From Xaviernesmea oryzae (GTDB taxonomy: Bacteria; Pseudomonadota; Alphaproteobacteria; Rhizobiales; Rhizobiaceae): DNA of 64,000 bases. Where the stretch lies: assembly GCF_900109605.1 (NCBI RefSeq), contig NZ_FOAM01000007.1:124001-188000 (forward strand). The letters are read 5' to 3'. Every line of letters begins with the position of its first letter. Positions within the stretch are counted from its first letter, which is position 1. Shown piece by piece: positions 8,603 to 17,965 of the stretch. The notes below the pieces were generated by a model. That model searched no databases. It was not told where the DNA came from and saw only the letters and a program-made list of their open reading frames with translations. The translations under genes and the position numbers were made by a program.

Positions 8603-9538
8603 CTAGCCGAACCTGCGGATCTGCTTGCGGCTGTCCTCGATCTTCACGCTCTGCACGAGCTTTGCCAGCCAGTCGACGAAGACCCGGACCTTGTTCGAGA
8701 GGTGGCGGGTCTGGGGGTAGACGATATAGAGGGGCAGAGGCTCGCAGTGCCATTGCGGCAGAACCTCCACCAGTTCACCCTTTTCCAGTGCCTCGCGCAC
8801 CATGAAGCATGGTGACTGCACGATACCGAGGCCAGAGATGGCCGCGTTAACATAAGAACGCGCGTCGTTCACCGAGACCACGTAACGAGGATTGATCTCG
8901 ACCCTTTCTTCACCCTGCAGAAATTCGGGTGACATGACCCGCCCCGCGGTGGCGTTCAGGTAACCGACGGAAAAATGGTCGTTTTCCAGTTCCTTTGGAT
9001 GGGTCGGCTCTCCGAATTTCTGGATGTAGGACGGCGCGGCATAGGCCTGCATCGTCATTTCCCCGACCTTGCGCGCGATCAGTGACTGGTCGGTTGGCGT
9101 GCCCGCACGCAAGGCGCAATCCACGTTTTCGGCTATATAATCGACGAGCCGGTCGCCGACGCCGATATCCAACCGGATCTGCGGGAACCGCTCGTAGAAA
9201 TCGCAGAGGTTCGGCACGACCAGAAGATCGGCGAAGGCGCCCGCCATTTCCACGCGCAAGCGCCCGGACGGCTGGGTCTGCGAATTCGACATGCTGGCAT
9301 CGAGTTCGTCGAGCTCGGACAGAATCTGCTGCGCCCGCTCGTAATAGAGCGCGCCGTCCGTCGTCACCATGACGCGGCGTGTGGTGCGGTTGAGCAGCGT
9401 CGTGCGCAGATGCGCTTCCAGGCTCTGCACCATGTTGGTCACCGTGGTCTTCGGCACGTCGAGTGCGGCAGCGGCCCGGGTGAAATTGCCCGTTTCCACC
9501 ACGCGAACGAAGACGCGCATTGCTGACAGCTGATCCAT
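8603..9538 (-). CDS. LysR-family transcriptional regulator
   Basis: One-component DNA-binding regulator (311 aa). The N-terminal winged helix-turn-helix is clear (MDQLSAMRVFVRVVETGNF; AAAALDVPKTTVTNMVQSLE; TTRRVMVTTDG). The C-terminal effector-binding domain begins near residue 90. The DQLSAMRVFVRV type is close to the many AphB/DsdC-like LysR proteins beside efflux or oxidoreductase genes. It is divergent from the hydrolase-like and RND efflux operon across a 143-nt gap containing an inverted repeat, so it most likely controls that operon. The inducer is unknown. Confidence 0.93.
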   Translation of the reverse strand: MDQLSAMRVFVRVVETGNFTRAAAALDVPKTTVTNMVQSLEAHLRTTLLNRTTRRVMVTTDGALYYERAQQILSELDELDASMSNSQTQPSGRLRVEMAGAFADLLVVPNLCDFYERFPQIRLDIGVGDRLVDYIAENVDCALRAGTPTDQSLIARKVGEMTMQAYAAPSYIQKFGEPTHPKELENDHFSVGYLNATAGRVMSPEFLQGEERVEINPRYVVSVNDARSYVNAAISGLGIVQSPCFMVREALEKGELVEVLPQWHCEPLPLYIVYPQTRHLSNKVRVFVDWLAKLVQSVKIEDSRKQIRRFG

Positions 9539-9590
9539 GACAGGCCTCCATGCTGCGCTGCGATATTATCCATAAATCTGGAACAGTGAT

Positions 9591-9605
9591 GTCGGTTATG
9601 CCGAC
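9591..9605. promoter_or_regulatory. Candidate LysR binding site
   Basis: Perfect 5-bp inverted repeat GTCGG-N5-CCGAC in the divergent promoter region of the LysR gene and the efflux operon. The 15-bp size and location fit a LysR recognition site. Confidence 0.4.
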
Positions 9606-9681
9606 TTGTGTAAGCTGCGCCGAACAATAATATCAAGTTCAGAGAAGAAGACAAGGTTGGCCCTCTTCGGGGCCGAAGCGA

Positions 9682-10488
9682 GTGACTGTGACGGAGCGCT
9701 GGGAAAATGTTGGAGTAAACGGTCCGCTGACGCCGCCTATTCCGATGCGGCTTTACGGAGAGATGTCGAAGGCCAAAGGCGCGCCGATCGTTCTCTATTT
9801 TCGCGGCGATGCCTTCCAGGGCAAGGCGATGATGCCAGCAGAACGGCTTGTCGGGACGGCACTCGTCGCCGCCGGCGCAACGGTAATCGAGGCGGACTAT
9901 GCCAGAGGGTCCGACAATCGTTTTCCGCAGGCAATGGAACATGCCTTCATGGCGCTCGCCTATCTGAGCACCAAGCGAAAGCTTTACGGGGGCCTGACCA
10001 AATCGCCGCTGTTCGTCGCCGGCGACGAGGCGGGCGGCAATATCGCCGCCGGCGTCGCTCTCAAGGCGAGGGACGTGCTGCTGGGAGACCTGTCCGGGCA
10101 GATCCTGCTCTCGCCGATGATCGATCCGATGATGACGTCGGACTCGCTGCGAAAGGCTGATGAGGCTTCTCTCAGCGCGCGATGGGCGGAAGGCTGGAGC
10201 CACTATCTGGAGACCGCCTGCGGTTTTCAGCATCCTTATGCGGCCCCGTGCCTCTGTTCGCGGCTTTCGGGCGTGGCGCCGGCGCTGGTCGTGACATCGG
10301 AAGACGATCCGCTGCGTGACGAAGCAAGCGGCTATGCCGAAAGGCTCGCGACGTCGGGGGTGTCGGTCAGCAAGACGGTTTTGCCGGCCCAGTGCGGCTG
10401 GACCGGCATCTACAAGGGCGAAGAGGGAGAATGGATGGCCGCATTGCGCGGCGAGTTCATCCGCTTCGCGCAGCAATTGAGCGCTTGA
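9682..10488 (+). CDS. Alpha/beta-hydrolase-fold protein lacking catalytic Ser and His
   Basis: A protein of the hormone-sensitive-lipase/acetyl-esterase fold (about 268 aa). The usual nucleophile elbow GDSAGG is GDEAGG here (Glu at 116), so the catalytic Ser is missing. The acid residue is kept in EDDPLRDEA (D209). The catalytic His position near residue 238 reads AQCGW, and the oxyanion HGGG motif is replaced by YFRGDAF. It is therefore probably a pseudoenzyme or has another chemistry. The start is uncertain: GTG 9682 or 9688. It ends 59 nt before the RND adaptor gene and is probably co-transcribed with it under the divergent LysR regulator. Confidence 0.75.
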   Translation: MTVTERWENVGVNGPLTPPIPMRLYGEMSKAKGAPIVLYFRGDAFQGKAMMPAERLVGTALVAAGATVIEADYARGSDNRFPQAMEHAFMALAYLSTKRKLYGGLTKSPLFVAGDEAGGNIAAGVALKARDVLLGDLSGQILLSPMIDPMMTSDSLRKADEASLSARWAEGWSHYLETACGFQHPYAAPCLCSRLSGVAPALVVTSEDDPLRDEASGYAERLATSGVSVSKTVLPAQCGWTGIYKGEEGEWMAALRGEFIRFAQQLSA

Positions 10489-10547
10489 ACCTCGCTTCAT
10501 CGGAAGCGGGAGATCGAGCCTCTCTCGACACGTTAAGGAGAGAACCC

Positions 10548-11723
10548 ATGATATCGAGGATAAGGAACTGGGCCCTGTGGGGCGCCGGACTGAGCACGGC
10601 TGCGCTGATTGCAGGGGCCGCCGTTTATCTCGACCTGCCGCATGATGCCGTCGCTGCGCCCGCGCCGGCGGCGGCTCCGGCCGTTCCGGTGACGGTGGCG
10701 GTGGTCAACCCGCGCAATGTCACCACCTGGCAGGAGTTTTCCGGCCGGCTGGAAGCGGTCGACCGCGTCCAGATCCGCCCGCGCGTGGCCGGCGCCATCC
10801 AGTCGGTGCATTTCCGCGAAGGCGGCCTGGTGAAGGCTGGCGACCTTCTGGTGACCATCGACCCGGAACCCTACAAAGCCGAGGTTGCCCAGGCGGAAGG
10901 CCAGGTCGCTTCGGCCGAAGCCAAGCTGGCATTTGCCACCACCGAGCTGGAGCGCGGCAAGACCCTGTCGGCCAAGAACATCGTCTCGCAAAGCGATCTG
11001 ACCCAGCGCCAGAGCGCAGCGCGCGAGGCGCTCGCCAATCTTCAGTCCGCCAAGGCGACCCTGAAGACGGCGCAGCTCAACCTCGACTATACGCAGATCC
11101 GCGCTCCGATCGCGGGACGTGTCGGTAAGTTAGAGATAACTGTCGGCAATCTCGTGGCCGCGGGCTCTCAGGCCGCGCCGCTGGTCACGCTGGTTTCGAG
11201 CGATCCGATCTATGCGAGCTTCGATGCCAGCGAAGAGCTGGTGGCGCAGACGCTTGCCGATCTGCCGGTCGAAAACGGCGTGCCGGCGATCGATCGCGTG
11301 CCGGTCGAGGTCAGCACCCTCGGCGCGGAGATGCCGGTGCGCGGCAAGTTGCAGCTGATCGATAACGAGGTGAATGCCGCCAGCGGCACGATCCGCGTTC
11401 GGGCTGTGTTCGACAATCCAGGCTCCAGGCTCATTCCCGGCCAGTTCGTGCGGGTGCGCATGGGCCAGCCTCAGGCCCAGGATCACCTGATGGTCAGCGA
11501 GAAAGCCGTCGGCACCGATCAGGACAAGAAGTTCGTCTTCGTGGTCGATGGTGAGAACAAGGTGGGATACCGGCAGGTGGAGCTGGGGTCCGCGGTCGAT
11601 GGGCTTCGCATCGTCGAAAAGGGTTTGAACCCGGGCGACCGGATCGTCGTCAATGGCTTGCAGCGTATTCGTCCAGGCGCGGTGGTGGCGCCTCACGACG
11701 AAGCCGAGGTCGCCAACAAATAA
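10548..11723 (+). CDS. RND efflux periplasmic adaptor (membrane fusion protein)
   Basis: Periplasmic adaptor (391 aa) that links the inner-membrane RND pump to an outer-membrane channel. An N-terminal membrane anchor or signal spans roughly residues 8-28. A biotinyl-lipoyl-like domain (GRLEAVDRVQIRPRVAGAI) is interrupted by an alpha-hairpin (about residues 100-165, rich in Ala/Glu/Gln). The second lipoyl half is LDYTQIRAPIAGRVG, followed by beta-barrel and membrane-proximal domains. ATG 10548 follows AAGGAG. The pump gene begins 128 nt downstream. It resembles MexE/AcrA-type adaptors. No outer-membrane factor is encoded nearby, so a TolC-like partner elsewhere is likely. Confidence 0.94.
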   Translation: MISRIRNWALWGAGLSTAALIAGAAVYLDLPHDAVAAPAPAAAPAVPVTVAVVNPRNVTTWQEFSGRLEAVDRVQIRPRVAGAIQSVHFREGGLVKAGDLLVTIDPEPYKAEVAQAEGQVASAEAKLAFATTELERGKTLSAKNIVSQSDLTQRQSAAREALANLQSAKATLKTAQLNLDYTQIRAPIAGRVGKLEITVGNLVAAGSQAAPLVTLVSSDPIYASFDASEELVAQTLADLPVENGVPAIDRVPVEVSTLGAEMPVRGKLQLIDNEVNAASGTIRVRAVFDNPGSRLIPGQFVRVRMGQPQAQDHLMVSEKAVGTDQDKKFVFVVDGENKVGYRQVELGSAVDGLRIVEKGLNPGDRIVVNGLQRIRPGAVVAPHDEAEVANK

Positions 11724-11851
11724 TGCGCTGACCGGCGCCGCCGGTCAGCCCTGAACCCCTGACAGCGCATGGACCGTGATCGCCTGCGGCCGCCCGGCCG
11801 CGGGACGGAGTTTCTGCGCCTTTGTTTGCCTCTGGAGAGAGGGTATCCGAG

Positions 11852-14800
11852 ATGAATATTTCCCGCTTCTTCATCGACAGGCCGGTCTTTGCCGCCGTTC
11901 TGTCGATCCTCATCGTGGTTGCCGGCTTGATCGGCATGCGGTCGCTGCCGATTTCCGAATATCCCAATGTCGTGCCGCCTTCGATCGTCGTGCGCGCCAC
12001 CTATCCCGGCGCCAATCCGACGGTGATTGCCGAAACGGTGGCAACGCCGTTGGAGGAACAGATCAACGGCGTCGAGGACATGCTCTACATGTCCAGCCAG
12101 GCGACGTCGGACGGCGTCTTGAACGTCACCGTCACGTTCAAGCTCGGCACCGATCCGGACAAGGCGCAGCAGCTCGTGCAGAACCGCGTCTCGCAGGCCG
12201 AGCCGCGCCTGCCGGCCGAAGTGCGTGCGCTCGGTCTGACGACCGTCAAGAGCTCGCCCGATTTCATCATGGTCGTCAACCTGGTCTCCGAGGCCGACCG
12301 CTACGACATCACCTATCTGCGCAATTATGCGACGCTGAACGTCAAGGACCGGCTGAACCGCGTCCAGGGCGTCGGTCAGGTGCAGGTCTTCGGTGCAGGC
12401 GACTATTCGATGCGTGTCTGGATCGATCCGCAAAAGGCCGCCGAGCATGGGCTTGCGGCCAGCGATGTGTCGAACGCCATCCGCAACCAGAACGTCCAGG
12501 CGGCGGCCGGCATCATTGGCGCTTCGCCGAGCCAGTCGGGCGTCGATCTGCAGCTGAACGTCAATGCGCAAGGACGCCTGCGCACGCCGGAAGAGTTCGG
12601 CAACATCATCGTCAAGAGCGGTGACCAGGGCGAAATCACCCGCCTGCGCGACGTGGCCCGTATCGAGCTGGGCGCCGCCGACTACACGCTGCGTTCGCTG
12701 CTCGACGGTCGTCCGGCGGTTGCCGTCGCCGTGCTCCAGGCGCCGGGGTCGAATGCGATCGAGATCGCCGACACCGTCAAGGCCACCATGGATCAGCTCC
12801 AGCTCGCCATGCCGCAGGGCATGAAATATGAGATCGTCTACGACACGACCAAATTCGTGCGCGCCTCGATCGAGAAGGTGATCGACACCCTGCTCGAAGC
12901 CATCGCGCTCGTCGTGCTCGTCGTCATCCTCTTCCTGCAGACCTGGCGCGCCTCGATCATTCCGCTGATCGCCGTGCCCGTGTCGATCATCGGCACCTTC
13001 GCGGTGATGTACGCCTTCGGTTTCTCGATCAATGCGCTGACATTGTTCGGGCTGGTCCTGGCGATCGGCATCGTCGTCGATGACGCGATCGTCGTCGTGG
13101 AAAATGTCGAACGCAACATCGAAAACGGTCTCAGCCCTCGGGATGCGACCTACAAGGCCATGAAGGAAGTCTCCGGCCCGATCATCGCGATCGCGCTGGT
13201 GCTGGTCGCCGTCTTCGTGCCGCTCGCCTTCATCAGCGGCTTGTCGGGACAGTTCTACCGTCAGTTCGCGCTCACCATCGCCATCTCGACCGTGATCTCG
13301 GCGCTGAACTCGCTGACCCTGTCGCCGGCGCTGGCCGCTCTGCTGCTGAAGGACCATCATGCCAAGAAGGACTGGCTCACCCGCTTCATGGATGCGATCT
13401 TCGGCTGGTTCTTCCGCGGCTTCAACCGCGCATTCGGAGCGGCGTCCAATGGCTATGGCCGCTCGGTCGGCGGGCTGCTGTCGCGCAAGAGCCTGGTCAT
13501 GATCCTCTATCTGGCGCTGGTCGGCGCCACCTACAGCATGTTCCACACCGTGCCGAGCGGCTTCGTACCGGCGCAGGACAAGCAATATCTGATCGGTTTT
13601 GCCCAGCTGCCCGATGGGGCGACGCTGGACCGGACCGAAAGCGTGATCAAGCGGATGAGCGCCATTGCGCTGGAGCAGCCTGGCGTCGAACACGCCATCG
13701 CCTTCCCCGGCCTGTCGATCAACGGGTTCACCATCGGCTCGAATGCCGGCATCGTTTTTGCCGTGCTCGACGATTTCGAGAAACGCAAGACGCCGGAGCT
13801 TTCGGGCGGCGCAATTGCCATGGCGCTGAACCAGAAGTTCGCCGGTATCGAGGACGCTTATATCGCCATGTTCCCGCCGCCGCCGGTCAACGGCCTCGGC
13901 ACGACGGGCGGCTTCAAGCTGCAGATCGAGGACCGCGCCGGCCTCGGCAATCAGACGCTCGACGAAGCGGCCAAGGCGGTTCTCGCCAAGGCCTACCAGA
14001 CGCCCGAGCTGGCCGGCATCTTCTCGAGCTTCCAGATCAACGTGCCGCAGCTTTACGCCGATCTCGACCGTGCCAAAGCCGAACAGCTCGGCGTTTCTGT
14101 CACGGATGTCTTCGAAACGCTGCAGATCTATCTCGGCTCGCTCTATGTCAACGACTTCAATGCCTTCGGCCGAACCTACAGCGTCCGGGTGCAGGCGGAT
14201 GCGAAGTTCCGCGCCAAGCCGGAAGATATCGGCCAGCTGAAGGTCCGCTCGCAATCCGGCCAGATGATCCCGCTTTCGGCTCTCCTGAAGGTCGACGCCC
14301 AGACCGGGCCGGAACGCACGACGCGCTATAACGGCTTTCTCGCCGCGGATATCAATGGCGGTCCTGCCCCCGGCTTTTCGTCGGGCCAAGCGCAGGAGGC
14401 GATAACCAAGATCCTCACCGACACGCTGCCATCCGGTATCGAGTTCGAATGGACGGATCTGACCTACCAGCAGATCCTGGCCGGCAATTCGAGCGTGGTC
14501 GTCTTCCCGCTAGCCCTGCTGCTCGTCTACCTGGTGCTGGCGGCGCAGTATGAAAGCCTCGTCCTGCCGCTGGCGATCATCATGATCGTGCCGATGGGCG
14601 TGCTGGCGGCGCTGACGGGGGTCTGGCTGACCGGAGGCGACAACAACATCTTCACGCAGATCGGCCTGGTGGTGCTGGTGGGGCTCTCGGCGAAGAATGC
14701 GATCCTGATCGTAGAGTTCGCCCGCGAGCTGGAATTCGAAGGGCGCACGCCCTTCCAGGCGGCCGTCGAGGCAAGCCGCTTGCGTCTGCGCCCGATCCTG

Positions 14801-15037
14801 ATGACCTCCATGGCCTTCATCATGGGCGTGGTGCCGCTGGTGCTTTCGACCGGCGCCGGGGCGGAAATGCGCACCGCCATGGGCATCGCCGTCTTTTCCG
14901 GCATGATCGGGGTGACCTTCTTCGGCATCTTCATGACCCCGGTCTTCTACATGCTCGCCCGCTTGCTGACCGGCAGCCGCCCCTTGCGGCAGCACGGTGC
15001 GGAGGCCGCCGCTCCGGCTCTCTCTCCAGCGGAGTAG
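11852..15037 (+). CDS. RND multidrug efflux pump, HAE1 family
   Basis: Inner-membrane proton-driven exporter (1061 aa, the family's usual length). It begins with NISRFFIDRPVFAAVLSI, the classical first transmembrane helix. The proton-relay helix carries the paired Asp residues in GIVVDDAIVVVENVER. Two large periplasmic loops and twelve transmembrane segments in two repeats are visible, and the last helices contain VVLVGLSAKNAILIVEFA. ATG 11852 is preceded by GGAGAGAGGG. With the adaptor upstream it forms a tripartite efflux system. The divergent LysR gene is the probable regulator. Substrates cannot be deduced; MexF-like pumps often export chloramphenicol, quinolones or plant phenolics. Confidence 0.95.
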   Translation: MNISRFFIDRPVFAAVLSILIVVAGLIGMRSLPISEYPNVVPPSIVVRATYPGANPTVIAETVATPLEEQINGVEDMLYMSSQATSDGVLNVTVTFKLGTDPDKAQQLVQNRVSQAEPRLPAEVRALGLTTVKSSPDFIMVVNLVSEADRYDITYLRNYATLNVKDRLNRVQGVGQVQVFGAGDYSMRVWIDPQKAAEHGLAASDVSNAIRNQNVQAAAGIIGASPSQSGVDLQLNVNAQGRLRTPEEFGNIIVKSGDQGEITRLRDVARIELGAADYTLRSLLDGRPAVAVAVLQAPGSNAIEIADTVKATMDQLQLAMPQGMKYEIVYDTTKFVRASIEKVIDTLLEAIALVVLVVILFLQTWRASIIPLIAVPVSIIGTFAVMYAFGFSINALTLFGLVLAIGIVVDDAIVVVENVERNIENGLSPRDATYKAMKEVSGPIIAIALVLVAVFVPLAFISGLSGQFYRQFALTIAISTVISALNSLTLSPALAALLLKDHHAKKDWLTRFMDAIFGWFFRGFNRAFGAASNGYGRSVGGLLSRKSLVMILYLALVGATYSMFHTVPSGFVPAQDKQYLIGFAQLPDGATLDRTESVIKRMSAIALEQPGVEHAIAFPGLSINGFTIGSNAGIVFAVLDDFEKRKTPELSGGAIAMALNQKFAGIEDAYIAMFPPPPVNGLGTTGGFKLQIEDRAGLGNQTLDEAAKAVLAKAYQTPELAGIFSSFQINVPQLYADLDRAKAEQLGVSVTDVFETLQIYLGSLYVNDFNAFGRTYSVRVQADAKFRAKPEDIGQLKVRSQSGQMIPLSALLKVDAQTGPERTTRYNGFLAADINGGPAPGFSSGQAQEAITKILTDTLPSGIEFEWTDLTYQQILAGNSSVVVFPLALLLVYLVLAAQYESLVLPLAIIMIVPMGVLAALTGVWLTGGDNNIFTQIGLVVLVGLSAKNAILIVEFARELEFEGRTPFQAAVEASRLRLRPILMTSMAFIMGVVPLVLSTGAGAEMRTAMGIAVFSGMIGVTFFGIFMTPVFYMLARLLTGSRPLRQHGAEAAAPALSPAE

Positions 15038-15050
15038 GCTGGCCTCCAGT

Positions 15051-15099
15051 CGCGCGGGCTCTTCCACCGGAGCCCGCGCGGCGACCCCGTTTGGGGTTT
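15051..15099 (+). terminator. Tandem terminator after the RND pump
   Basis: A perfect 11-bp stem (15051-15061 with 15070-15080) is followed by a second small hairpin ACCCC-GTTT-GGGGT (15084-15097) with a short T run. Together they form a plausible transcription end for the efflux operon. Confidence 0.6.
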
Positions 15100-15247
15100 G
15101 CCATTCGAGGTTGCCTGGGGCAGTTATCGCTCGGTCCGAGCGCGCCGCTGTTGTCTCAACCATGCATCACCCAAAAGGGTTTCGCGACGCGGACAGCAGA
15201 CTTATCGTGACCGGCTTGCTGCCCGAGGGTCCGTTCTCCGTCTTGGC

Positions 15248-15622
15248 TTAGCGTGTTGCCTGAGACCTGACGCTCAGCTTGTTTCCATCGGGATCGCGGA
15301 GATAGGCGACAAAGGCGCCGTTGGGGCGCTCGTTGGGCGGGGTCTCGATCGAGGTGCCGCCATGTGCGGTGCCGGCCTCGTGCCAGGCGAGCACATGGGC
15401 CGGACTGTCGGCGGCGATGCCGATCGTACCGCCATTGGCATGGGTTGCCGGATTGCCGTCGATCGGCGTCGTGATCATCAGCCGGCCACCCTTGTGCAGA
15501 TAGATGAGCCTGCCCCGCTCATCCATCTCCCCAACGTCGCCTCCCAGTGCCTTGAAGGTCGCGTCGTAGAACTGACGGGCCTGCTCCAGGTCGTTGCTGC
15601 CAATCATGATATGCGTGAACAT
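15248..15622 (-). CDS. VOC (glyoxalase/bleomycin-resistance) family protein
   Basis: Small metal-binding vicinal-oxygen-chelate protein (124 aa). It has the paired beta-alpha-beta-beta-beta modules: MFTHIMIGSNDLEQARQFYDA at the start, and FVAYLRDPDGNKLSV at the end. His4 and the acidic residues around the DPDGNKL turn are the likely metal ligands. GAGGAA lies just before the ATG. It is convergent with the RND pump gene and upstream of nothing obvious, so it is probably monocistronic. VOC proteins range from lactoylglutathione lyase to dioxygenases and drug-binding proteins; the exact activity is open. Confidence 0.88.
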   Translation of the reverse strand: MFTHIMIGSNDLEQARQFYDATFKALGGDVGEMDERGRLIYLHKGGRLMITTPIDGNPATHANGGTIGIAADSPAHVLAWHEAGTAHGGTSIETPPNERPNGAFVAYLRDPDGNKLSVRSQATR

Positions 15623-15738
15623 GCTGGTTCCTCTTCGAACGTGTGCGCCGCTGCGGTGTCTATCATGACGGCATGCGCCACAATTTTGGAAGGGCGCTCC
15701 ATACCTAAGCGCGCTCGACGCCGCAGGTCCGCGCAGCG

Positions 15739-16536
15739 TCAGTATTGCGTGAAATCTCCGGTTTCCGATTGCAGAAGCGTCAGCGGATAGCGCAGCGGAT
15801 GATGCACGAGGGCCGTCATGTTGACCGGCCGGTTGCGGTCGTCAAACGCGATCTGATCGACCGTGAGCACGGCAGCGGGGGGCGACAATTGCAAGGTCGC
15901 CGCCTCGCTGTCGGTTGCGAGCCGGGCGCTGAGCGTCGTCTGCCCGCGTCTGGGAACGATGTGGTAGCGTTCGCGCAGCTCCTCATAGAGCGAGCGATTG
16001 CCCGTCTGCCAGTCGAGGTTCAGAAGGCCGGGCACGCGCACGGCCGGGATCCAGTCTGTCTGGATGACGACAGGGACCGCGTCGAGCAGGCGCAGCCGTG
16101 AAAGAAGCACCACTTCCGCGCCGGGACCGAGAAACAGAGGGCGGCTGATCTCGGGGGGCGCAGGCACCAGGCGGGCATCGAGCAGGTGCTGGCCGGGCGT
16201 ACGACCATTGGCGAGCGCGATGCTGGTGAAGCTCTTGAGAACCTGCAGCTCGAAACTTCCGCCACGCTGGGTGACGTAAAGCCCCTTTCCCGGCTGGCTG
16301 TGCACCACGCCCTGCTGCATCAATTCGCGGATGGCATGGCGGATCGTAATGCGGCTGACGGCATAGAGATCCACCAGTTCGCGCTCGGAAGGCAGCTTGC
16401 CGCGCAGTGGCAGTCTGCCATTGTTGATCGCCGCCAGCAGCGCCTCATAGACCTGCTTGTGCAGTGGACGCGGATCGGCCCGGTCCACAGCACCCCGTGC
16501 CGCCACCCATGCGTCGTCTGCCTCGCGCACCGTCAC
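15739..16536 (-). CDS. GntR-family regulator, HutC subfamily (UTRA domain)
   Basis: Transcriptional repressor (265 aa) with an N-terminal winged HTH (LLAAINNGRLPLRGKLPSERELVDLYAVSRITIRHA, HTH near residues 35-75) and a C-terminal UTRA ligand-binding domain from about residue 95. I chose GTG 16536, with GAGGAA upstream; an in-frame TTG at 16572 would add 12 Arg/Gly-rich residues. The gene is divergent from a CUT1 sugar transporter operon, and a palindrome matching the HutC/NagR consensus lies between them. HutC-type regulators often sense amino-sugar or other sugar phosphates, so the operon's ligand may be one of these. Confidence 0.9.
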   Translation of the reverse strand: MTVREADDAWVAARGAVDRADPRPLHKQVYEALLAAINNGRLPLRGKLPSERELVDLYAVSRITIRHAIRELMQQGVVHSQPGKGLYVTQRGGSFELQVLKSFTSIALANGRTPGQHLLDARLVPAPPEISRPLFLGPGAEVVLLSRLRLLDAVPVVIQTDWIPAVRVPGLLNLDWQTGNRSLYEELRERYHIVPRRGQTTLSARLATDSEAATLQLSPPAAVLTVDQIAFDDRNRPVNMTALVHHPLRYPLTLLQSETGDFTQY

Positions 16537-16601
16537 GTCCGTTCTTCCTCGGCCCACGTCCCGTCCCCGCAACCCTTACCTAAAATTCCTGACTCTGTCA
16601 G

Positions 16602-16624
16602 TTGACATGACTGGTCATAACCAG
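16602..16624 (+). promoter_or_regulatory. Promoter with HutC-type operator
   Basis: A consensus -35 TTGACA (16602-16607) is followed by the palindrome TGGTCATAACCA (16613-16624 region, outer pair 16611/16624). It matches the published NagR/HutC core TGGTCTAGACCA at most positions. It would sit between the -35 and -10 elements of the transporter promoter, as expected for repression by the adjacent GntR protein. Confidence 0.55.
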
Positions 16625-16692
16625 CTTCATTGCCTTCAAGCGAACCGAAGAGTTCCGCAGACGTCAGATCTATCATAATTGAGGGAACGATC

Positions 16693-17949
16693 ATGTCTTG
16701 GAAGAGCCTTGCCACTATTGCTGTATCCGCCGTTCTTTGGAGCGGAGCGGCTCATGCGGAAACGATTTCCGTCTTCTGCGCGCCGACGGAGTTCGAACTG
16801 TGCAGCAGCGTTGCCGATGCCTGGAAGGAGAAGACGGGCAACGAAGCGAAAATCAACAAGATGCCCGCCTTGCTGGATGACGCCATTCCGATCTACCAGC
16901 AGCTGCTCGCAGCGAAATCGACCGATATCGACGTGCTGTTTCTCGATGTCATCTGGCTCGGCATGTTCAAGAATGGCCTGCTCGACCTGAAGACCGCCAT
17001 TCCGCAAGCCGATCAGGACAAGCATTTCGCCTCCACGCTGAATGCCGCGAAGCTGGATGGAAATCTGGTTGCCATGCCCGCCTACATGGATGTCGGGCTG
17101 ATGTTCTACCGCAAGGATCTTCTGGAAAAATACGGCAAGCCGCAACCCAAGACTTGGGACGAACTGGCCGCCACGGCCAAGGAGATCCAGGACAAGGAAC
17201 GCGCCGCCGGCAAAGGCGAAATGTGGGGCTATGTCTGGCAGGCAAAGAGCTATGAAGGCCTGACCTGCGACGCCATCGAACTGATCGCCTCAAACGGCGG
17301 CGGCACGATCATTGCCGACGACGGCAAGGTGACGATCGACAATCCCAAGGCGGCCGAGGCAATCGAAAAGGCCAAGGGCTGGATCGGCACGATCAGCCCT
17401 GAGGGCACGCTCAATTACGATGAGGAAGCCTCCCGCGCGGTGTTCGAATCCGGCAATGCCGTTTTCCATCGCAACTGGCCCTATGTCTGGGGCTCCTCGC
17501 ACAAGGAAGGCAGCGCCGTCATCGACAAGGTCGGCGTGATGCCGCTGCCGGTCGGCAGCATCGGCCAGAAGTCCAGCGGCTGCCTGGGTCCGATGTATTA
17601 CGGCGTATCCAAATACAGCGCCAAGCCGAACGTCGCGGCCGATTTCGTCAACTTCATCACCGGCCCCGACATGCAGAAGAAGCGGGCGCTGAAGGATGCC
17701 GTCAATCCATCCATCCCGGCGCTTTACAACGATGCCGAGGTGCTGGCGACCATTCCCTTCCTGAAGGACAACCAGCAGGCCTTTGCCGACAGTGCGGTGC
17801 GTCCGTCCGGCTATACCGGTACCAGCTACAACCGCGTGTCCCAGGCCTTCTACCGGTCGGTTCACGACATGCTCTCGGGAAGCGGCGACATCAAGTCGGG
17901 GTTGAAGACCCTGGCGGCACGGCTGGAAAAGCTGAAAGAAAGCCGTTGA
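16693..17949 (+). CDS. CUT1 sugar ABC transporter, substrate-binding protein
   Basis: Periplasmic binding protein (418 aa) with a Sec signal peptide (residues 1-22, ending AAHA). The mature domain shows the family 1 signature: DVLFLDVIWLGMF, a VGLMFYRKDLLEKYGKPQPKTWDEL segment, and late AVFHRNWPYVWG. This resembles trehalose/maltose-type or LpqY-like binding proteins, but ligand specificity is not certain. GAGGGA precedes the ATG. It is the first gene of an operon continuing with ATPase, two permeases and an acetyltransferase, and is divergent from the GntR/HutC regulator. Confidence 0.92.
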   Translation: MSWKSLATIAVSAVLWSGAAHAETISVFCAPTEFELCSSVADAWKEKTGNEAKINKMPALLDDAIPIYQQLLAAKSTDIDVLFLDVIWLGMFKNGLLDLKTAIPQADQDKHFASTLNAAKLDGNLVAMPAYMDVGLMFYRKDLLEKYGKPQPKTWDELAATAKEIQDKERAAGKGEMWGYVWQAKSYEGLTCDAIELIASNGGGTIIADDGKVTIDNPKAAEAIEKAKGWIGTISPEGTLNYDEEASRAVFESGNAVFHRNWPYVWGSSHKEGSAVIDKVGVMPLPVGSIGQKSSGCLGPMYYGVSKYSAKPNVAADFVNFITGPDMQKKRALKDAVNPSIPALYNDAEVLATIPFLKDNQQAFADSAVRPSGYTGTSYNRVSQAFYRSVHDMLSGSGDIKSGLKTLAARLEKLKESR

Positions 17950-17965
17950 ACCTGGCCTGATCGCA

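Noticed and set aside
11693-14389. 898-codon minus-strand frame opposite the RND pump
   Set aside because: Low-complexity, Arg/Asp/His-rich translation with no domain; the plus strand clearly encodes a full-length RND protein.
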